NCBI GenBank assembly: GCA_964431735.1
Contig: CAYSLJ010000084.1
Span: 1-31,408, forward strand
From: CALARM01 sp964431735
GTDB lineage: Bacteria > Vulcanimicrobiota > SpSt-956 > JAKJGF01
Reading direction: 5' to 3'
DNA: 31,408 bases
Shown: one piece after another, positions 22,239 through 30,213 of the stretch
Position numbering within the stretch: position 1 is the first letter of the stretch
How the letters are laid out: each line of letters begins with the position of its first letter
Position numbers and translations under genes: made by a program
The notes under the pieces: model-generated
Databases searched by the model: none
What the model was told of the DNA's origin: nothing
Seen by the model: only the letters and a program-made list of their open reading frames with translations

Positions 22239-24024
22239 TCAGTCTGAATATTCACCGGTTAACCTGATATGTCATCCTCTGTTATGTATAATCATCTGGA
22301 CTGTCATTATTTATATACATGTTTTTAACGGCGATTTTCTTAACTGGGACGACAGGTTTTTTATTGAAAATAAATATGTTGAGAATTTGAACTGGCATAA
22401 TGTAAAATTACTGCTTAACCCTGCAAATCCTGTTGAAACAGGGAATATGTATCATCCCATTCTCTTTCTTTCTTTATCCTTTGACTTCTACCTGTGGCAT
22501 CTAAACCCCTTTGGATTTCATCTGTCCAATTTTATTATGTTTCTTATAAATATTTTCTTTATTTATCTTGTTACTCTGAAGTTATTTAATGAAAAATTTA
22601 TTGCCTCTATGACTGCTTTATTATTTGCCATTCATCCTGTTCATGTTGAACCGGTTGGCTGGATTTCTGCAAGAACATTTCTTCTTGCAGGGATGTTTTC
22701 TTTTATGTCTTTTTATTTTTTTATAGATTCTTTTAAAGGCACATACAGATATGTTAGATATAGTTGTTCAGTAATTTTATATATATGTGCATTGCTCTCC
22801 CAGCCTGTCGTTATGTTTTATCCAGTCCTCCTTGTTTTTTATTTATATTATTTTCCTTCCGGTATAGATATAAAGAAAGGTTTTTATAAGGTACTGTCTG
22901 TAATACCATACTGTATGTCTGTAATTGCCTATATGGCTGTTCTGTATTTTTCCAATGCCCAGAGAACACGTGATTTAACTGATTTTACTATTTATGATAA
23001 AATTTTTACGGCTATAGTTATTTTTTCCAGATATATGAAGTTACTTTTATGGCCTTCAAGGTTATGTATTTTATATACGGTAAACATAGCAGAAAGTTTT
23101 CATGATTATTCTATTATTATTTCAATTATATCAGTGCTATTATTTTTCTCACTTGTCATATACGGTTTTTTAAAAGACAGGCAATTACTGTTTCCACTTA
23201 TATGGTTTGCTATATTTTATATGCCTGTATCCAACATGTTTATCTTCCTGGATTTTTCTATGGCAGACAGATATATTTATATGGCTTCTTTCGGTATGTA
23301 CCTGTTATGTTCATTAATCTGTTACAGACTTATGTCAAATAGCAGAAGGATTATTACTCTGTTTATATATGGTTTCTTAATCATTATTTTTTTTGCTTTT
23401 TCTTTTATGACCTGTAAAAGAGTAAATGTATGGAAGGACAGTTTTAACCTGTGGAGTGATACTTTGAAAAAGAGCCCATACTATGCTCATGCTCATATGG
23501 GACTCGGTATTGAATATGAGAAAAAGGGCATGATAGATGAAGCTATCCGGGAATATGAGAAGGTAATTGAACTTGATCCTGATTCTATTAAAGGTCATAT
23601 GAATCTCTCTGCCTGTTATTATTCGAAAAAATGTTACGATATGGCTATTTTACATTCAAAAAAGGCTTTAACTATTGATCCTTCTCTTGTACTGGCACGG
23701 AATTTTTTATATGATTCATACACTGGTAAAATGAAAGACATGGCAGGTTCTAAAGAAAAATTTTTAAATATTTCCATGGAAGTGGATAAATATATGCTTC
23801 TTGGCAGGAAATTTAAAGAAGAAGGTAATAAGGACCTGGCAATTAATGAATTTATAAAAGCATTAAACTTGAATCCTTTTTGTGAACAAGCATGTTATAA
23901 CCTGGGATTACTTTATATGGAAAAGGGGGATAAGGAAAAAGGACAGAAATTTTTATTGTATCTTCTGGAACTCTACCCGGACAGGAAAGAAGATGTAAAA
24001 AAATTATTGGATGATTTTCAGTGA
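22231..24024 (+). CDS. TMTC/PMT-like multi-pass glycosyltransferase with C-terminal TPRs
   Basis: A 597-residue protein with roughly ten to twelve membrane spans (to about residue 400) followed by at least four TPRs (about 415-595). The first external loop has FLNWDDRFFI, the acidic pair typical of GT-C enzymes, and the signature HPVHVEPVGWISARTFLLAG matches the bacterial TMTC/ArnT-like group. Such enzymes use polyprenyl-phosphate sugars to glycosylate proteins or lipids outside the membrane; the TPRs may hold the target. The ATG at 22231 lies inside the end of pcp (stop 22236-22238). A TTG at 22225 is a possible alternative. No strong ribosome site is present, so translational coupling to pcp is likely. 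Confidence 0.88.
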   Translation: MNNQSEYSPVNLICHPLLCIIIWTVIIYIHVFNGDFLNWDDRFFIENKYVENLNWHNVKLLLNPANPVETGNMYHPILFLSLSFDFYLWHLNPFGFHLSNFIMFLINIFFIYLVTLKLFNEKFIASMTALLFAIHPVHVEPVGWISARTFLLAGMFSFMSFYFFIDSFKGTYRYVRYSCSVILYICALLSQPVVMFYPVLLVFYLYYFPSGIDIKKGFYKVLSVIPYCMSVIAYMAVLYFSNAQRTRDLTDFTIYDKIFTAIVIFSRYMKLLLWPSRLCILYTVNIAESFHDYSIIISIISVLLFFSLVIYGFLKDRQLLFPLIWFAIFYMPVSNMFIFLDFSMADRYIYMASFGMYLLCSLICYRLMSNSRRIITLFIYGFLIIIFFAFSFMTCKRVNVWKDSFNLWSDTLKKSPYYAHAHMGLGIEYEKKGMIDEAIREYEKVIELDPDSIKGHMNLSACYYSKKCYDMAILHSKKALTIDPSLVLARNFLYDSYTGKMKDMAGSKEKFLNISMEVDKYMLLGRKFKEEGNKDLAINEFIKALNLNPFCEQACYNLGLLYMEKGDKEKGQKFLLYLLELYPDRKEDVKKLLDDFQ

Positions 24025-24025
24025 T

Positions 24026-24104
24026 ATTTTAAGGGTATAGAAATTTTTTATTTTTAATGTCGTAAAATAAAGTTTTACATGAAACTTATATAGAGGCAAT
24101 TTAT
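24026..24104 (+). repeat. Dispersed repeat R4, copy b
   Basis: It begins one base after the stop codon of the membrane glycosyltransferase and matches 3841-3935 and 30083-30173 (ATTTTAAGGGTATAGAAATTT, split here as ATTTTAAGGG and TATAGAAATTT, then GTAAAATAAAG). It runs into MITE A copy 2 within three bases. Confidence 0.75.
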
Positions 24105-24106
24105 CT

Positions 24107-24207
24107 ACTGACCTGAGCATAAGCATGTAATAACAGTCTTCCTCCCGTCACGCGTCACGCGTTACGCGTCACGAGAGCAGATATTTATTATTTATGCTCA
24201 CCTCAGT
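24107..24207 (-). repeat. MITE-like element A, complete copy 2
   Basis: 101 bp with ends ACTGACCTGAGCATAA and TTATGCTCACCTCAGT (inverted, 14 of 16). The core has four heptads, CGTCACG, CGTCACG, CGTTACG, CGTCACG (24146-24173), against two in copy 1. The rest aligns with 17239-17329 read in reverse, including CTTCCTCCCG. Confidence 0.85.
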
Positions 24208-24261
24208 AAATATTTAAAAGGATTTTTATAATTCAAAATGGAATTTATATATTCAGAATAA

Positions 24262-24317
24262 AGGAGTGTGTCTTCAGAATTGACCGGGATATCCATCAAT
24301 GTTGAAGTCTGACTCCT
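24262..24317 (+). promoter_or_regulatory. Three-tier hairpin before the aminotransferase gene
   Basis: AGGAGT (24262-24267) pairs with ACTCCT (24312-24317), CTTCA (24272-24276) with TGAAG (24303-24307), and ATTGA (24279-24283) with TCAAT (24296-24300). The loop holds the palindrome GGATATCC. It ends 40 bp before the aminotransferase ATG. It may be a leader structure or another palindromic repeat; its first ten bases (AGGAGTGTGT) also occur in R2. Confidence 0.5.
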
Positions 24318-24357
24318 GTTATTATGTCCAATTTTAATTGAAGGGGGAGTTACGATT

Positions 24358-25566
24358 ATGATAGATCTTGTTAAAAACTATGGTATCCATGCAAGAAGAA
24401 TAAAAAAATCAGTCATAAGAGAATTATTAAAACTTACAAACAAACCTGAGATGATTTCTTTTGCAGGAGGACTTCCTGACCCTACACTGTTTCCCAAGGA
24501 AGATATCAAGGATATATGTGCAAAAGTTATTGATGAATATGGAAACTCTGCTTTTCAGTACAGTACTACAGAAGGTGAGCCCCAGTTAAAAAGAGAACTG
24601 ATAAAACTTGCTGAAAAAGACGGCCTTACTATAAATGAAGATAATATACTCATAACTGTTTCATCCCAGCAGGGCCTTGACTTGATAGGAAAAGTCTTTA
24701 TTGATCCCAGTGATCCCGTTATAGTAGAACTGCCGAGTTATATAGGAGGGCTTCAGGTTTTTCAGGGCTATGGTGCTCATATGCATGGTATAGCGACAGA
24801 TCATGACGGTATTCTTGTAGATGTTCTGGAAGAAACCCTTGAACAGCTTAAAGGGACGGAAGAACATTACAAATTTATCTATCTTGTTCCTGATTTCCAA
24901 AATCCTGCAGGCGTGACTTTATCTTTAGAAAGAAGAAAAAAAATAATAGAACTCAGTAAAAAGTATGATGTACTTATTATAGAGGATACTCCATACAGAG
25001 AACTCAGGTTTGAAGGACAGAGTCCACCTTCTCTTATGTCTCTTGACAATACAAATAATGTAGTAATGCTTCACACCTTTTCCAAAATATTTGTGCCAGG
25101 GTTCCGCCTGGGATGGGTAATAGCACATGCTGATATTATAAGGAAACTGGCTTTTGCAAAACAGTCTGTAGACCTCTGTACCCCTGCTTTTACTCAGCTT
25201 ATAACCTATGAATACTGCCGCAGAGGATTACTTGAAGAACATATAGAAACAGTAAAGAATGTATATCATAAGAAAAGGGATGTAATGCTCAGAGCTCTTG
25301 AGGAATATATGCCGAAAGTTGAAGGGGTCAGATGGACCAGGCCACAGGGAGGATTATTCCTGTGGATTATGTTACCGGAACATATAAACTGTGATAAACT
25401 CTTCTATGAAGCAGTTGAACAGAATGTTGCCTTTGTTATAGGTTCTGCTTTCCATTGTGACGGACGGGGACAGAATACGATGAGATTGAATTTCTCATAT
25501 CCGACACATGAAGAGATAGATGAAGGAATAAAAAGACTGGCAAAGGTTATAAAGGCGAAGTTGTAG
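24358..25566 (+). CDS. PLP-dependent aminotransferase, class I/II (LysN/MocR-like group)
   Basis: A 402-residue fold-type I aminotransferase. Visible features are FAGGLPDPTLFP near the start, YSTTEGEPQLKREL, the cofactor-binding Asp210 and Tyr213 (IIEDTPYRELRF), the Schiff-base Lys243 in HTFSKIFVPGFRLGW, and a C-terminal MRLNFSYP arginine that holds the substrate carboxylate. The pattern resembles 2-aminoadipate or aromatic/branched-chain aminotransferases of this group; exact substrate is open. The ATG at 24358 follows GGGGGAG at 9-nt spacing. It is flanked by repeats, stands alone, and is convergent with the pseudokinase gene. Confidence 0.93.
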   Translation: MIDLVKNYGIHARRIKKSVIRELLKLTNKPEMISFAGGLPDPTLFPKEDIKDICAKVIDEYGNSAFQYSTTEGEPQLKRELIKLAEKDGLTINEDNILITVSSQQGLDLIGKVFIDPSDPVIVELPSYIGGLQVFQGYGAHMHGIATDHDGILVDVLEETLEQLKGTEEHYKFIYLVPDFQNPAGVTLSLERRKKIIELSKKYDVLIIEDTPYRELRFEGQSPPSLMSLDNTNNVVMLHTFSKIFVPGFRLGWVIAHADIIRKLAFAKQSVDLCTPAFTQLITYEYCRRGLLEEHIETVKNVYHKKRDVMLRALEEYMPKVEGVRWTRPQGGLFLWIMLPEHINCDKLFYEAVEQNVAFVIGSAFHCDGRGQNTMRLNFSYPTHEEIDEGIKRLAKVIKAKL

Positions 25567-25670
25567 TGAGTAATGAATAGTGAGTAGTGAATAGAACAGA
25601 TTTATTCACTACTTGCTATTTATTGAAGATTGCAAGAAAAACAATCACTATCCTCGCTTCACACGTCACG
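25566..25670. repeat. GTGAGTA heptads and degenerate CGTCACG remnant between convergent genes
   Basis: Heptads GTGAGTA, ATGAATA, GTGAGTA, GTGAATA occupy 25566-25593, starting in the last base of the aminotransferase stop codon. TATTCACTAC at about 25604-25613 is complementary to the last units, so a hairpin can form. At 25651-25670, CTCGCTTCACACGTCACG is a decayed version of the array at 19828-19860, directly before the end of the next gene. The hairpin could act as a two-way terminator. Confidence 0.7.
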
Positions 25671-25671
25671 A

Positions 25672-28600
25672 TTAATGTTCTCCCAGTGTTATCTTATCTG
25701 CATAATTTTGAAGTGGTATTTTAGCAAATATCTTTTTATTATTTCTATCGAATACAGCTATCGAATAATATCTTTTTCCCTGACTTCCAAGTTCTGTAAG
25801 ATATATATATATATAGCCTCCGGGATTAATAACTAAATCAACGGGATAGCCGGGGAGTTTAAAACGTTCTTTTAATGCCATGTCAGATATTTGTATAAAA
25901 GCAATTTCCTGGGTTGTTTGATTGAGAAGGTATAATTCCTGGTTATTTGGAGTAATTATAATTTTAACAGGACTGAATTTTTCTGAACCGGTAGAAATTT
26001 TTTTTATGTCCTCTTTGCCTGTACCGACATCTATAATACCTATTTCATCAGTGTTATTATAAATTATAAATACCTTTTGAGTACCTGCAGTAATATCACA
26101 TGCCCCTTCTTTTATTGGAATTTCACTTTTTATGGTGAACGTATCCGTCTCAATAATCGTAAGAAGACTATTTTTTTCATTGCTGTTTATAATATAAAAA
26201 TATTTTCCATCAGTTGAAAGGGTTGCTCCTGAAGAATTTACAGGTATATCTTTTTCTGCAATCGCCGATCTGGTAGTTAAATCTATGACCTTAAATTTAT
26301 TATTGCTGTTGCTTAAGAGATAAAGTTTTGTTTCATCAGGTGATAAAGCCATAAATGTAATTCTTATGCCACTGTCAAATTTAGATAAAAAATTACCTGA
26401 TGATTTATTGCTTGTTGTATCCAGTATATATACCATACTGCCCTTATCTGTAACAAACAACTGTTTTTTCTTTAAAGCACCGGACACAAGATTACTGTCG
26501 AAACTTAAATTAATTTTTTGATTTATTCTATTTTTATTTATATCCAGTACGGAAAGTATTTTCTCAGAACTCATAGAAATATATATTTTTTTACCTTTTG
26601 CAGGGATATTTTTATAATAGGTGTAACCGAAATATCCGCCTGTTAACACACATACAATAATTGCCGCTATAAGTCCGTATTTCAGGAATAATTTCCCCAG
26701 TTCTACACTGAGAGGTGTAATATTTCCTATTTCTTCCATAGAAGCTTTTCTCTTATCCTGCATTTCCTTCTGCTTTTCAAGCAGTGAAGAGTCAAGCTCA
26801 ACCATGGTGATTTTATTCATTCTCTCCCTTATTGCTTTAATATCTCCTCTTTCTGCAGGGTTTATTTTGACACATAAATCTACTATTGCTTCAACATTAC
26901 CTGATATATAAGGATTGAGTTTCCTTACAGGACTGAATTCATAAGGTTGTTTTTCCGGGTTAACACCTGTTAATAAATAATAAATAGTAGAACCCAGGGC
27001 AAACACATCGGCTTTTGTATTGGTTATATCAACTTCTGTTTGTTCAGGGGCAAAATAACCTATAGTTCCATACATAGGAAACACCAGTTCCTGTTCAACA
27101 AGAAAGATCTCTCTTAATCCGTAATTTATGAATTTTACTTCTCCGTTATAAGATATCAGTATGTTTTTGGGATTTAAATCACCTGCTACAATGGGAGGTT
27201 TCTGGCTGTGCAGATAATAAATAGCTTCACAGACCTTTGTTAATATTGCAAAAACTGTTGTAGAAGGCATACGGGTCTGTTTCTCCAGGTGACTTTTTAT
27301 TATTTCTTCCAGTGTGTAACCTTCTACCTGTTCCATAACAATAAAAAGCCTTATAATACTTCTATCACCGGAATAATTGAAGAAATAATCTGTTACTTTA
27401 ACCAGGTTCGGGTGGTTTAGATTTTTTAATTTACCGCCTAGCTTGACGAAATTGGAAATAACTCTTTCTCCGAGTCTTGGATTCTCTTTAGGTGGTTTGT
27501 ACTGTATTTCTTTAATAATTTTTGATACTTCCTGTCCTTCTGTATTATCCTGTTCACTCGTATCAAGTACCATGTAAACTGCTCCGGAGTAATCCTTATG
27601 GAGAATTTCAGCAATTTCATATCTGTCTTTGATGGATGTCCCTTCCTGAAGTGGTGAAAGCAGGGGAGGTGTATTAGGTTTATTCTGACATATAGATTGT
27701 TTTTGTTCTCTCCAGTCTGCTGCAATGCCTTTCGGAGGAGGTCCTTTTTTAGCCGGTGGTGGCAGAAGCGATTCCCCTGATTGTATTTCCTGTTCTTTTT
27801 CATCCTGTTTTTTTCTTGCATATTTCTGGGCCAGTTTCTGTGCAAGACTTACTCCACTTTTCTTTTCTTCGGAGGTTTTTTCTTCTGTCTCTTTTTTCTT
27901 TTCTTCAGTAGGTGTTCCTGGAGCAGAAGGCTTTATAGGAGGAAGTTTCGATGTTAATTTTGCAAATAATTCGGCACTTTTTTCTCTTGATTCCTTTGCC
28001 TTTTGGGCTACCAGATCAGGACTGGATGATGTATCTGTGTCTTCTACTTTTTTAAGTTTAAGTGCTTCTGCTGCTGCCATATATTGTTTAACATCAAATC
28101 TCCTGGTCCCTCTCTTGGGAGCACTGTGGAATTTATCTTTAAGACCGGTATCATCAGAGCTTTCTTCTTCATCATAAAAAACAGGTTTTTCAAGGCCGGG
28201 ACTCACAGGTTTTTCATCTGATAATGTGAATATATCAACAGGTTTTGCTTCCGGTGGAGCTTCAGATGGCTCTGCTATATGGGCAGAAAAATCGGAAAGC
28301 GTATCTATTTTTACTTCTTCCTGTGGTGATGGACTCTGGCCTTGAGGTGTTTTGGAAAAAGAAAAGCTTTTTTTACTTAATTTTTCTTTAATATTTGTTA
28401 CAAATTTATCAACCTTATCAGGTGTGGGAGTTGCTTTGGCCTGTGGAGATTTTCCCGGTGATATGGCAAAAACAGATTTCGGTCTCTTGCCCATAGAAAA
28501 CTGGAGAAGAAAATTAGAAACTTCCTGTAATCCCGGTCTGTCTTCCTGTTTGGGTGAAAGACATCTTGCTATGAATTCATTCAGTTCCGGAGAGGCCTCT

Positions 28601-29304
28601 TTGTTATAATGTGAAACCTGTGAGAAAGCTCCCGGATATTTTTCGGGATTTCTGCCTGTAAGGAGATAATACATAGTAGCACTGAGGCTGTAAACATCTG
28701 TTTTTTCATTCATTATCCCCTTGCCAATCTGTTCTATCGGACTGAACCCCGGCGTTTTACTGCAGTAGCCTGTCCTTAACAGGTTCCCAAGACCATAATT
28801 AAACAGTTTGATCTGTCTGTCCGGCGTTAACATGATGTATTTGGGTTTTAAAACACCGAAAGCAAACGGTTCCGTATGCTGTGTGTTTAAATATTTCATG
28901 GCACCGCATACCTTGATCATATGTTTCATCAGTACTTTAATCGGTAGAGGCTCTTCGTGTAAATCAGTCTGGAATATATCCTGAAGTGTTCTGCCTTTAA
29001 TATATTCCATTACGACATAATGTCTTTTCTCGGATTTTCCCTCAGGTATTTCTGTAAAATATTCATAAATTTTTATCAGGTTCGGGTGTCTTACTTCCGA
29101 AAGTGTAGCCAGTCTCTTCCAGAATAACTCATTTCCTTCAATTTCTTTCTCAGACTGAGGAATAAATTCTTTGAGTGTTAGCTGCTCATGTGGAGGGTCA
29201 AGATCTTCTACCAGATAATGGACTTCTTTCCCGTCACATACTATTAAATCTCTGATTTCATATCGATCACAGAGTATACATCCTGCATTTAACATTTCAG
29301 ACAT
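25672..29304 (-). CDS. Tandem pseudokinase membrane protein with a beta-propeller
   Basis: A 1210-residue protein. Kinase-like domain 1 spans about 7-275, a Pro/Lys/Glu-rich low-complexity linker about 276-560, kinase-like domain 2 about 565-830, one membrane segment about 855-880, and a C-terminal YVTN-type beta-propeller (about 890-1210, with repeated blades such as LSPDETKLYLLSN and VDLTTRSAIAEK). Domain 1 keeps the VAIK-type lysine (LKEF), but its HRD motif reads FGV and its DFG reads NYG. Domain 2 keeps the catalytic Asp (AGDLNPKNIL), but DFG again reads NYG. Both have recognisable APE-like and helix F regions. Phosphotransfer is therefore doubtful; ATP binding or scaffolding is likely. 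The frame opens at GTG 29313, but ATG 29304 follows AAGAGAG and is preferred. It lies downstream of a DUF4388 gene. Confidence 0.88.
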   Translation of the reverse strand: MSEMLNAGCILCDRYEIRDLIVCDGKEVHYLVEDLDPPHEQLTLKEFIPQSEKEIEGNELFWKRLATLSEVRHPNLIKIYEYFTEIPEGKSEKRHYVVMEYIKGRTLQDIFQTDLHEEPLPIKVLMKHMIKVCGAMKYLNTQHTEPFAFGVLKPKYIMLTPDRQIKLFNYGLGNLLRTGYCSKTPGFSPIEQIGKGIMNEKTDVYSLSATMYYLLTGRNPEKYPGAFSQVSHYNKEASPELNEFIARCLSPKQEDRPGLQEVSNFLLQFSMGKRPKSVFAISPGKSPQAKATPTPDKVDKFVTNIKEKLSKKSFSFSKTPQGQSPSPQEEVKIDTLSDFSAHIAEPSEAPPEAKPVDIFTLSDEKPVSPGLEKPVFYDEEESSDDTGLKDKFHSAPKRGTRRFDVKQYMAAAEALKLKKVEDTDTSSSPDLVAQKAKESREKSAELFAKLTSKLPPIKPSAPGTPTEEKKKETEEKTSEEKKSGVSLAQKLAQKYARKKQDEKEQEIQSGESLLPPPAKKGPPPKGIAADWREQKQSICQNKPNTPPLLSPLQEGTSIKDRYEIAEILHKDYSGAVYMVLDTSEQDNTEGQEVSKIIKEIQYKPPKENPRLGERVISNFVKLGGKLKNLNHPNLVKVTDYFFNYSGDRSIIRLFIVMEQVEGYTLEEIIKSHLEKQTRMPSTTVFAILTKVCEAIYYLHSQKPPIVAGDLNPKNILISYNGEVKFINYGLREIFLVEQELVFPMYGTIGYFAPEQTEVDITNTKADVFALGSTIYYLLTGVNPEKQPYEFSPVRKLNPYISGNVEAIVDLCVKINPAERGDIKAIRERMNKITMVELDSSLLEKQKEMQDKRKASMEEIGNITPLSVELGKLFLKYGLIAAIIVCVLTGGYFGYTYYKNIPAKGKKIYISMSSEKILSVLDINKNRINQKINLSFDSNLVSGALKKKQLFVTDKGSMVYILDTTSNKSSGNFLSKFDSGIRITFMALSPDETKLYLLSNSNNKFKVIDLTTRSAIAEKDIPVNSSGATLSTDGKYFYIINSNEKNSLLTIIETDTFTIKSEIPIKEGACDITAGTQKVFIIYNNTDEIGIIDVGTGKEDIKKISTGSEKFSPVKIIITPNNQELYLLNQTTQEIAFIQISDMALKERFKLPGYPVDLVINPGGYIYIYLTELGSQGKRYYSIAVFDRNNKKIFAKIPLQNYADKITLGEH

Positions 29305-29438
29305 AAATTTCACTCTCTTAAAGAAAAAATTGAAGGATTCTTCTAGATTCTAGAAATTTTTCTATTTTCCTTTTTAAGATATTATGTGGTGTGAAGAAAG
29401 TTCTTATATATGTTTTTTATAGAAATGTACAGTTTGTA

Positions 29439-29999
29439 CTAACGTTTACATATGATGTTTTCTTTATATAATTTATATATAGACTTTATTACACCCGTAT
29501 ATTCTCTTCCCATGACCTGTCCTATTTCTCTTATAGAGGTTTTCCCGTCAACCCATGGAAGAACTGTCAGTTCAGCTGTTTTTATATACATAGGCTTGCC
29601 TGTATTTATAACTTCAAATACAAGGTCCAATGAATAAATTAAATCCTTCATTTTTGAAATTTCTGCAAGTTCTTTATTTATAGTCTCTATTAAAAATGGT
29701 GTTTCATAGGTAATATTTTTTTTGAATTTTTCTGACTCTCTGAAGTCTGTAAATTTTCCACTGCCATGAACCCAGGCAATGAAAGATAAAATAGCTCTTT
29801 CTCCTTCCAGAGCCCCCAGTTTTGCATAGATAATATTACCGTCATGGAGATAAATTTCTCCTTTCTCTTTATCATCTTCCATTGTTAATAGGCCAGTAAG
29901 CTTTTGTTTATTTAATAAATCAATAATAAGTTCAGTCCCTGTTTCAGAGAGATCAAATTCTTTTGTTATATATTCGCCGGTTTGATTGGATAAGTTCAT
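29439..29999 (-). CDS. DUF4388 (PATAN-like) protein
   Basis: A 186-residue cytoplasmic protein. Residues about 15-105 match the DUF4388/PATAN pattern: LIIDLLNKQKLTGLLTMED, GEIYLHDGNIIYAKLG, and LEGERAILSFIAWVHGSGKFTDF. The C-terminal part (VDGKTSIREIGQVMG, then VIKSIYKLYKENII) resembles the small winged-helix-like region often found after such domains. Family members bind or adapt signalling proteins in cyanobacteria and deltaproteobacteria; the role here is unknown. It lies 134 bp upstream of the pseudokinase gene on the same strand. AGGAG is about 18 nt before the ATG at 29999, rather far, so the start is slightly uncertain. Confidence 0.85.
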   Translation of the reverse strand: MNLSNQTGEYITKEFDLSETGTELIIDLLNKQKLTGLLTMEDDKEKGEIYLHDGNIIYAKLGALEGERAILSFIAWVHGSGKFTDFRESEKFKKNITYETPFLIETINKELAEISKMKDLIYSLDLVFEVINTGKPMYIKTAELTVLPWVDGKTSIREIGQVMGREYTGVIKSIYKLYKENIICKR

Positions 30000-30082
30000 A
30001 AAATAATGTGATAAAACTCCTTTCTGACCTGGATTAATAGGATTAAAAGATTACCACGTTAATGGCTTTAGATGAATAATAT

Positions 30083-30173
30083 ATTTAGAGTATAGGAATT
30101 TTCATTTTTAATGGCATAAAATCAATCTTTTAGGATTAATTTATTTAAAGGGAGTTAATCTAAATAATTTAAT
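30083..30173 (+). repeat. Dispersed repeat R4, copy c
   Basis: It matches 3841-3935 closely, including ATAGGAATTTTCATTTTT and, at the far end, ATCTAAATAATTTA. It is flanked by GGATTA-like phrases (about 30031-30047 and 30170-30198). It lies between the DUF4388 gene start and the 3' end of the proteasome-like gene. Confidence 0.75.
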
Positions 30174-30213
30174 CATCCTGATAATCTCATAATCCTGAAA
30201 TTCCCTGTCAAAT

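Larger units (their letters stand above)
24025..24357. other. Repeat-rich gap before the aminotransferase
   Basis: These 333 bp contain R4 copy b (24026-24104), MITE A copy 2 (24107-24207) joined to it, and a multi-helix hairpin (24262-24317). No gene is seen. The aminotransferase promoter is not obvious. Confidence 0.8.

Noticed and set aside
27725..28177. A 150-codon open frame antisense to the pseudokinase linker
   Set aside because: Its Ser/Phe/Gly bias mirrors the low-complexity Lys/Glu/Pro linker on the coding strand; no domain or ribosome site.
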